Source of the DNA: Limnoraphis robusta CS-951
Lineage (GTDB): Bacteria > Cyanobacteriota > Cyanobacteriia > Cyanobacteriales > Microcoleaceae
DNA length: 19,949 nucleotides
Assembly (NCBI RefSeq): GCF_000972705.2
Contig: NZ_LATL02000267.1
Span: 1 to 19,949 of the forward strand
Direction: 5' to 3'
Shown one piece after another: positions 15,396 through 19,949 of this stretch; within the stretch, counting starts at the first letter, position 1; each line of letters opens with the position of its first letter. The notes under the pieces were generated by a model. That model did not search any database and was not told the origin of the DNA. It saw only the letters and a list, made by a program, of their open reading frames with translations. The translations under genes were made by a program, and so were the position numbers.

Positions 15396-15608
15396 TTAAC
15401 GGGTTGAGCGAAAACGGGGTCTATATTGACCGCGATGGCGACTTTGAGGCTGACCTTGATCAACGTCGTAGGTATAATCTTGATCGTTGTCAGAATTTAA
15501 ACGAGTCGGTTTAATTTTGAGAGTACCCGGAGTTTTTGTCGAAATATCTTCAATTGAAATTTCAATCCGGCTAGCGGTTGATGGTTTTTCTAAAGTGGTT
15601 GTAGACAT
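15396..15608 (-). CDS. 70-residue hydrophilic protein heading the OB-fold/JmjC operon
   Basis: The product has three visible parts: an N-terminus rich in Ser/Thr (MSTTTLEKPSTAS), a middle segment RIEISIEDISTKTPGTLKIK, and a C-terminal tail rich in Arg, Gln and Asp that ends SRHRGQYRPRFRSTR. It has no cysteine, no signal peptide and no membrane segment. I recognise no family. Codon use and close spacing to the next gene (31 bases) argue that it is real. Its size, disordered basic tail and linkage to an oxygenase make it a candidate substrate or precursor peptide, but nothing in it matches a known RiPP leader, so this is speculation. No Shine-Dalgarno is obvious before the ATG. Confidence 0.65.
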   Translation of the reverse strand: MSTTTLEKPSTASRIEISIEDISTKTPGTLKIKPTRLNSDNDQDYTYDVDQGQPQSRHRGQYRPRFRSTR

Positions 15609-15759
15609 AGAATAATCTTTTGTTTTTTCAACTTGGCCTTGTATGTTTGTAGATTAGCGACCAATGATGACAAGAAAGTGACAAACTGAATTTTTTGTGA
15701 GTTGGCAAGCTGGAAACTGTTGTTGAGTCTGGTGTTCAATGACAGATCATGTTCTTCGA

Positions 15760-15790
15760 CAAAGAAAAATCTCCCCGATGGCTCAGGGAG
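15760..15790 (-). terminator. Rho-independent terminator after the RNA-binding protein gene
   Basis: On the minus strand CTCCC (paired with GGGAG) forms a 5-bp stem around a 10-base loop, read from 15790 to 15771, followed by ATTTTTCTTT at 15770-15761. It lies 58 bases past the stop of the RRM gene, a typical position, and separates that gene from the 70-residue peptide operon on the same strand. Confidence 0.6.
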
Positions 15791-15848
15791 AACAGTGAAT
15801 GTTAATGATAATTTCAGCTTACTAAGTTGGGCTGATAATTTCCTCGAA

Positions 15849-16181
15849 TTAGTAGCCGCCGCCACCGCCGAAGCGGTCTTTTCCGCCTCTACCGCCTCTG
15901 CCACCACCGCCACCGCCACCGCCACCTCGGTTGTTGTTTTCGCGAGGTTTGGCTTTGTTCACTTTGAGATCACGCCCCATCCACTCAGCACCATCAAGCT
16001 GCTCGATAGCAGCATCTTCTTCGGCGTCGTTGTCCATTTCTACAAATGCAAATCCACGAGGACGACCGGTTTCCCGGTCAGTCGGGATTTGAACGCGGCG
16101 GACAGTGCCGTATTCAGCAAAAACAGACTTTAGATCTTCCTCAGAAACATCGTAGGATAGATTTCCGATATAGACAGACAT
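15849..16181 (-). CDS. rbp: Glycine-rich RRM RNA-binding protein (cyanobacterial Rbp type)
   Basis: The 110-residue protein is one RNA-recognition motif followed by a glycine tail. RNP2 VYIGNLSY (3-10) and RNP1 RGFAFVEM (42-49) are perfect matches; DVSEEDLKSVFAEYG is the first helix. Residues about 84-110 are Arg/Gly-rich (for example GRGGRGGKDRF), ending GGGGGY. This is the cyanobacterial Rbp group, single-stranded RNA binders, several of which are cold-induced. A strong Shine-Dalgarno GGGAGG sits 7 bases before the ATG, unlike most genes in the window, supporting this start. A sigma70-like promoter lies upstream at 16308-16336 with a leader of about 120 bases, and a terminator follows at 15760-15790, so it is likely monocistronic. 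Confidence 0.95.
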   Translation of the reverse strand: MSVYIGNLSYDVSEEDLKSVFAEYGTVRRVQIPTDRETGRPRGFAFVEMDNDAEEDAAIEQLDGAEWMGRDLKVNKAKPRENNNRGGGGGGGGGRGGRGGKDRFGGGGGY

Positions 16182-16229
16182 GATTAACCTCCCAAATCAA
16201 ATTGATGTAGAGAGAGATTTCGGAAGGCG

Positions 16230-16336
16230 AGCCACGCCTGATGAAACAGAACACACTAGCTCCACACTTAAAGCAAAAACTGCAACCGATACCTGTTCTC
16301 GGATTTTATTGTATCACAGCTCGCTGGGGTATCCAA
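16230..16336 (-). promoter_or_regulatory. Promoter and long 5' leader of rbp
   Basis: On the minus strand TTGGAT (16336-16331) and TACAAT (16313-16308) are spaced exactly 17 bases, a good sigma70-type promoter. Transcription would start about 120 bases upstream of the ATG. The leader contains a 5-bp hairpin AGGCG-TGGCT-CGCCT (16230-16244 or so). Long leaders with structure are known for cold-regulated rbp genes; temperature control here is inference. Confidence 0.5.
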
Positions 16337-16407
16337 TCACAGAACGATCATAATTTGCAAAATTATCGAAGTTGGGGTTATGCTTTGGTGTGATTTTGGT
16401 CTTCTGT

Positions 16408-16998
16408 TTAGGCTTCTGGTAAGGTTTCGTGACCATTTGCAGAATAAATCTGCGCCTCCCGGGAAATTCCCGAATTCACCAAAGGTTTTGAGAAGGTCAC
16501 TTCATTTTCAGGGGTTTCTTTGACTATGCGGCTTTTATGTAGGTGTGAAATTTGTTGTTCTGGGTTAATCCCCTCAAAGGTCGGGGGTAGCCACACCCTC
16601 GCCACCAGTAAGACGGTGAGTACCAGTAAAAAAGCACAGGTTGCTAAGGTCTGAGTCCAAGGGGTCTCCAGCACACCCCGGACAATGATTTCTCGTAAAA
16701 CTGACACAATGGAAACTTCGACGGCGACTCCAATGGAAACTCGATGTTCTTGGAGGTAAATAATCAGAAGGCGAAATAATTCAACCAGAATTAATAAATA
16801 TAAGATGTCCGAGGTGACTCGTTGAAAATCTACAGGTGGAAGCAATGAGAGTACCATTTCTCGCAGTTGCATCACCATGAAGCTAAATAAGCCAATACAC
16901 AATGAGATGATAATCAAATCCTGAACCGTTTCGAGAATCCGAATAATTCGACCACTATTCAGCCAGTTCACAGGTGAAGCTTGAGAGGTTTTAGACAT
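16408..16998 (-). CDS. PsiE-family (phosphate-starvation-inducible) membrane protein
   Basis: The 196-residue protein has four likely membrane segments: about 24-48 (VQDLIIISLCIGLFSFMVMQ), 65-82 (DILYLLILVELFRLLIIYL), 92-110 (VAVEVSIVSVLREIIVRGVL, amphipathic) and 117-135 (TLATCAFLLVLTVLLVARVW). The LYLLILVELFRLLxxYL and VSVLREIIVRGV motifs are typical of the PsiE family. The role of PsiE is poorly known; the name reflects phosphate-starvation induction in E. coli. The C-terminal 60 residues are hydrophilic and likely cytoplasmic. The gene is alone on the minus strand with its own upstream region; no Pho box was identified. Confidence 0.85.
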   Translation of the reverse strand: MSKTSQASPVNWLNSGRIIRILETVQDLIIISLCIGLFSFMVMQLREMVLSLLPPVDFQRVTSDILYLLILVELFRLLIIYLQEHRVSIGVAVEVSIVSVLREIIVRGVLETPWTQTLATCAFLLVLTVLLVARVWLPPTFEGINPEQQISHLHKSRIVKETPENEVTFSKPLVNSGISREAQIYSANGHETLPEA

Positions 16999-17281
16999 CT
17001 TCTTTTTTTACTCAGTTCATTATGATCTTAGCAATTTAACTCAAAAATAAATCAAAATTTACATAATTAATTTGAGATATCTGTAGCATGATATCAATCG
17101 TTTTTAAGTATAGAAAATTACCATTAAAATTATTTGTTTAGAGTTTAAAACTCTAATTCTAGCGATCGCTCAGTTTGAAAATAGAGTTCAATCTTTCAAT
17201 AAAAGTTATCAAAAAACTCCCAATACTCAATAAAAATTATTCTAATTGATGAATTCTACCTTCATAATTTTGCTGGAAAGG
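16999..17281. other. AT-rich intergenic region without recognised genes
   Basis: This stretch upstream of the PsiE-family gene is strongly AT-rich (many A/T runs between 17030 and 17260) and contains one HIP1 palindrome GCGATCGC near 17162. I see no coding frame, RNA gene or clear terminator in it. Confidence 0.5.
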
Positions 17282-17482
17282 CTAACTATCAGGAAAAAAT
17301 TTAATAGAATCGGGTAAAATAAGATCATTGATACACTCAAACAAAATTGCCGGGGTTATGTCCTGGGGGCTGTTCATCAAAAAACTTAAGATTCCTTGTG
17401 TTGCAAATCTTTCTTTAATCTGAGAATATAGTGTGTTCAATGTCGTTAATAAAGGAGTATTAGAAATGTCAATTCGCATCAA
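17282..17482 (-). CDS. Possible small protein, divergent from the next gene; doubtful
   Basis: A 66-codon frame reads MMRIDISNTPLLTTLNTLYS and later ILSFLMNSPQDITPAILFEC and ends IKFFPDS. It looks protein-like (helices with regular hydrophobic spacing) but overlaps the start of the plus-strand gene, including its ATG and Shine-Dalgarno. The two could not both be freely used. I recognise no family. It may be a chance frame in AT-rich DNA; the plus-strand gene is better supported. Confidence 0.25.
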   Translation of the reverse strand: MMRIDISNTPLLTTLNTLYSQIKERFATQGILSFLMNSPQDITPAILFECINDLILPDSIKFFPDS

Positions 17483-17699
17483 ACTCTCAGACTATCAACG
17501 TTTGGCACAGAACCAACCCACAGTCATTATTTATAGCAACCTGGAAGGAATGGAACCCGGTCAAGAAATGGATGTCAGCTTTAGAGGTTCTGTAATTGGA
17601 GTCAGAATTGTTGACCTATGGCAAGATTGTCAAATGTCAATGTGGTGTTTGAAACTCATTCCGACGTTCCGGTTGAAGACTCAATTATCAGACGGTTAA
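17466..17699 (+). CDS. Small hypothetical protein, 77 residues
   Basis: I choose the ATG at 17466 because AAAGGAG ends 8 bases before it, a clear Shine-Dalgarno; an upstream ATG at 17433 in frame lacks one. The product starts MSIRIKLSDYQRLAQNQPTV and contains LEGMEPGQEMDVSFRGSVIG, VRIVDLWQDCQMSMWCLKLI. It is likely a compact beta-rich protein: alternating hydrophobic residues from about 18 to 60 suggest four strands. Two cysteines (QDCQ, WCLK) are separated by five residues. No signal peptide or membrane segment is seen. I do not recognise the family. It is 138 bases upstream of the DUF2358 gene on the same strand. Confidence 0.65.
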   Translation: MSIRIKLSDYQRLAQNQPTVIIYSNLEGMEPGQEMDVSFRGSVIGVRIVDLWQDCQMSMWCLKLIPTFRLKTQLSDG

Positions 17700-17837
17700 G
17701 CGAGTTTCCCGGCTAAAATAGGAGCCAATTCCCATTGGTTTTTCATCAAAATCTGGAAATACGGCTCCTGAATACAAGCGTTTTTGTCATTCATCAAGCG
17801 TTTAAATTAATCAAAACATAAGTTTTTCTCTGAAAAA

Positions 17838-18221
17838 ATGAGTATTCTTGATCAAATCAAAGAAGATTATCAGCGATTTCCCCAAGATCAAACCTACAGT
17901 CTGTATGCCCAAGATGTCTATTTTGAAGACCCTCTCAATAAATTTCGCGGTGTCGAACGCTACAAACAAATGATTGGGTTTATTCGTCAGTGGTTTATGG
18001 ATGTTCAGCTTGACTTACACGAAATTTCCCAAACTGATAATCTGATTAAAACCCGTTGGACCCTCAGTTGGACAACTCCGCTACCTTGGAAACCGCGTAT
18101 TTCTATCCCTGGATGGAGTGAACTCAAACTGAATACCGATGGACTCATTAGCAGTCATATCGACTATTGGGACTGTTCTCGCCTAGATGTCGTCAAGCAA
18201 TTATTCCCGAAAACCCGCTAA
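17838..18221 (+). CDS. DUF2358 (NTF2-like fold) protein
   Basis: The 127-residue product matches the DUF2358 pattern shared by cyanobacteria and plant plastids: an N-terminal helix DQIKEDYQRFPQDQTYSLYA, then DVYFEDPLNKFRGVERYKQM, a helix FIRQWFMDVQLDLHEI and strands IKTRWTLSWTTPLPWKPRIS and ELKLNTDGLISSHIDYWDCS. The F-x-D-P-x-x-x-F-x-G element and the WD at the end are typical of NTF2/SnoaL-like cone folds. The biochemical role is unknown; the plant distribution suggests a photosynthesis-related or chloroplast link. It precedes get3d by 42 bases on the same strand and may be co-transcribed with it. Confidence 0.85.
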   Translation: MSILDQIKEDYQRFPQDQTYSLYAQDVYFEDPLNKFRGVERYKQMIGFIRQWFMDVQLDLHEISQTDNLIKTRWTLSWTTPLPWKPRISIPGWSELKLNTDGLISSHIDYWDCSRLDVVKQLFPKTR

Positions 18222-18263
18222 AGTTAAAATAATATGAACAAATTTTAAGCAGGACTTGACGAA

Positions 18264-19451
18264 ATGCGTTTGATTTTAATGACCGGTAAAGGTGGCGTGG
18301 GTAAAACCTCAGTCGCCGCAGCGACAGGCTTACGTTGTGCGGAATTAGGTTATAGAACCCTCGTCCTCAGCACCGACCCCGCCCATTCTTTAGCAGATAG
18401 CTTCGATATGGAACTCGGTCACGAACCTCGGCTAGTGCAACCGAACCTCTGGGGGGCCGAACTCGATGCGTTGATGGAACTAGAAGGGAACTGGGGCGCC
18501 GTTAAACGTTATATTACGCAAGTCCTGCAAGCGCGAGGCTTAGATGGAATTCAAGCCCAAGAATTAGCCATTTTACCGGGAATGGATGAAATTTTTGGCT
18601 TGGTACGGATGAAGCGTCATTACGACGAGGGCGAATATGATGTGTTAATTATCGACTCCGCCCCCACTGGGACAGCATTACGTTTACTCAGCTTACCGGA
18701 AGTCGGCGGTTGGTATATGAGAAAATTTTACAAACCGTTTCAGGGAATGTCAGCCGCTTTACGTCCCATTGTTGAACCGATTTTTCGACCCATTGCAGGA
18801 TTTTCTTTACCCGACAAAGAAGTGATGGATGCGCCCTATGAGTTTTATGAACAAATTGAAGCCTTAGAAAAGGTATTAACCGATAATAAACAAACCTCTG
18901 TGCGGTTAGTCACAAACCCTGAAAAAATGGTGATTAAAGAATCACTTCGCGCCCATGCTTATTTGAGTTTGTATAATGTAGCAACAGATTTAGTTGTGGC
19001 AAATCGGATTATTCCCGCAGAAGTCACTGATCCCTTCTTTAAGCGCTGGAAAGAAAATCAACAACAATATCGCCAGGAAATTCACGATAACTTCAAGCCG
19101 TTACCCGTGAAAGAAGTGCCGCTCTATACCGAAGAAATGTGTGGATTAGAGGCCTTACATAGACTCAAAGAAACCTTGTACAAAGACGAAGATCCCTCTC
19201 AAGTTTACTATGCAGAAAACACCGTCAGAATTATTCAGGAAAAAGATTATTACAGTTTAGAACTGTATTTACCGGGAATTCCCAAAGAGCAAATTCAACT
19301 CAATAAAAGCGGCGATGAGTTAAATATTCGCATTGGAAATCATCGCCGAAATTTAGTCTTACCTCAAGCGTTAGCCGCGTTGCAACCTTCGGGCGCAAAA
19401 ATGGAGGAAGATTATCTGAAAATTCGCTTTGCAGAAGCCGCAAAAGTGTAA
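18264..19451 (+). CDS. get3d: Get3d-type ArsA/Get3 ATPase with C-terminal alpha-crystallin domain
   Basis: The 395-residue protein is a Get3/ArsA-family P-loop ATPase: deviant Walker A GKGGVGKT (8-15), switch I DPAHS (38-42), A-loop-type region DEIFGLVRM (108-116) and switch [12 protein letters not shown] (131-140). Residues about 314-395 form an alpha-crystallin/small-heat-shock-like domain ([20 protein letters not shown], and later [10 protein letters not shown] with YLKIRF). This two-domain layout is the Get3d group described in cyanobacteria and plastids. Classical Get3 inserts tail-anchored proteins; the Get3d client is not settled, and the CxxC zinc motif of eukaryotic Get3 is absent here. 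The protein would be cytosolic. The ATG at 18264 puts the P-loop at the usual distance from the N-terminus. A repeat array follows immediately. Confidence 0.93.
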   Translation: MRLILMTGKGGVGKTSVAAATGLRCAELGYRTLVLSTDPAHSLADSFDMELGHEPRLVQPNLWGAELDALMELEGNWGAVKRYITQVLQARGLDGIQAQELAILPGMDEIFGLVRMKRHYDEGEYDVLIIDSAPTGTALRLLSLPEVGGWYMRKFYKPFQGMSAALRPIVEPIFRPIAGFSLPDKEVMDAPYEFYEQIEALEKVLTDNKQTSVRLVTNPEKMVIKESLRAHAYLSLYNVATDLVVANRIIPAEVTDPFFKRWKENQQQYRQEIHDNFKPLPVKEVPLYTEEMCGLEALHRLKETLYKDEDPSQVYYAENTVRIIQEKDYYSLELYLPGIPKEQIQLNKSGDELNIRIGNHRRNLVLPQALAALQPSGAKMEEDYLKIRFAEAAKV

Positions 19452-19454
19452 GTT

Positions 19455-19949
19455 GTAGGGGCGGGTTCTCAATCAATTTATGATTCTAATAAACAACCTC
19501 AATAAACCCGCCCTTTTAGAAGTTTTGTAGGGGCGGGTTCTCAATCAATTTATGATTCTATAGCAATGAGCAGGTTAATGTTTACAACTTCTTTGTGTCT
19601 TTGTGTCTTGGTGGTAAATTCAAGGCTTGACCCTTGTAAACAAGCCAGCGCGACCTGCTATAATAAACAACCTCAATAAACCCGCCCTTTGAGAAGTTTT
19701 GTAGGGGCGGGTTCCCAATCAATTTATGATTCTATAGCAATGAGCAGGTTAATGTTTACAACTTCTTTGTGTCTTTGTGTCTTGGTGGTAAATTCAAGGC
19801 TTGACCCTTGTAAACAAGCCAGCGCGACCTGCTATAATAAACAACCTCAATAAACCCGCCCTTTTAGAAGTTTTGTAGGGGCGGGTTCCCAATCAATTTA
19901 TGATTCTATAGCAATGAGCAGGTTAATGTTTACAACTTCTTTGTGTCTT
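19455..19949. repeat. 174-bp tandem array of a GGGCGGGTT palindromic element, continuing off the window
   Basis: GTAGGGGCGGGTTC begins at 19455, 19527, 19701 and 19875, so one 72-bp unit is followed by units of exactly 174 bp, the last cut by the window end. The basic 72-bp element is a palindrome-like unit (GGGCGGGTT to AACCCGCCC) with the interior TCAATCAATTTATGATTC. The longer units are the same element with a 102-base insertion after ATTCTA. This lies directly behind get3d and no gene is present. Confidence 0.85.
19561..19660. mobile_element. Nested 100-bp MITE-like insertion flanked by TA
   Basis: Comparing the short unit (ATTCTA-ATAAACAACC) with the long unit (ATTCTA, then 100 bp, then TA-ATAAACAACC) shows a clean insertion with a TA duplication. 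The insert begins TAGCAATGAGCAGG and ends ACCTGCTA, giving TAGCA/TGCTA terminal repeats, and contains an inner perfect 9-bp inverted pair TGTTTACAA (19579-19587) / TTGTAAACA (19634-19642). Identical copies start at 19735 and 19909. TA duplication suits an IS630/Tc1-mariner-type transposase acting in trans; none is encoded here. Confidence 0.75.

Noticed and set aside
15702..16133. Plus-strand open frame of 143 codons opposite rbp
   Set aside because: It is the antisense shadow of the glycine-rich RRM gene; its Ala/Thr-rich stretch is the complement of the Gly codons.

Overview
The window looks like a filamentous or colonial cyanobacterium (Planktothrix/Oscillatoria/Lyngbya-like) chromosome. 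The palindrome GCGATCGC (HIP1) recurs at many positions (for example 4537, 5053, 5500, 6749, 11862, 14346, 17162). The genes include cyanobacterial hallmarks: a short three-domain S1 protein, a glycine-rich RRM protein, a DUF2358 protein, CYP120-type P450 and a Get3d-type ATPase with a C-terminal alpha-crystallin domain. Family assignments come from reading the translations by eye; no search was run.

Left end (1-1760): the 3' end of an unrecognised gene, then a decayed accessory patch. It holds a HigB-type toxin gene overlapping an antitoxin gene that stops before any helix-turn-helix, a hicB-hicA pair in which each gene carries one in-frame TAA, and a short fragment resembling a NUDIX hydrolase start.

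Core region (1759-7131): on the minus strand, a PlmA-like GntR regulator, a nitroreductase and a membrane-anchored protein with four degenerate helical repeats. Divergent from the regulator are a dienelactone hydrolase (plus strand), with a perfect palindrome in the shared promoter region, and then rps1b.

Middle (7132-13409): repeat hairpins behind rps1b, a GlcNAc-kinase-like sugar kinase, a divergent pair of an LRAT-like NC-motif protein and a CYP120-like P450, an orphan nucleotidyltransferase-fold protein, and a minus-strand ABC exporter.

Right part (13410-19949): a probable minus-strand operon (70-aa peptide, secreted OB-fold protein, JmjC/cupin oxygenase), an RNA-binding protein with its own promoter and terminator, a PsiE-family membrane protein, two small plus-strand proteins and Get3d. 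The window ends inside a 174-bp tandem array made of a GGGCGGGTT-bounded element that carries a nested 100-bp MITE-like insertion flanked by TA.

The most distinctive features are the layered intergenic repeats, the double-nonsense hicBA, the HTH-less HigA partner, the peptide/OB-fold/JmjC operon and the LRAT/P450 pair. I see no CRISPR array, tRNA, rRNA or transposase gene.
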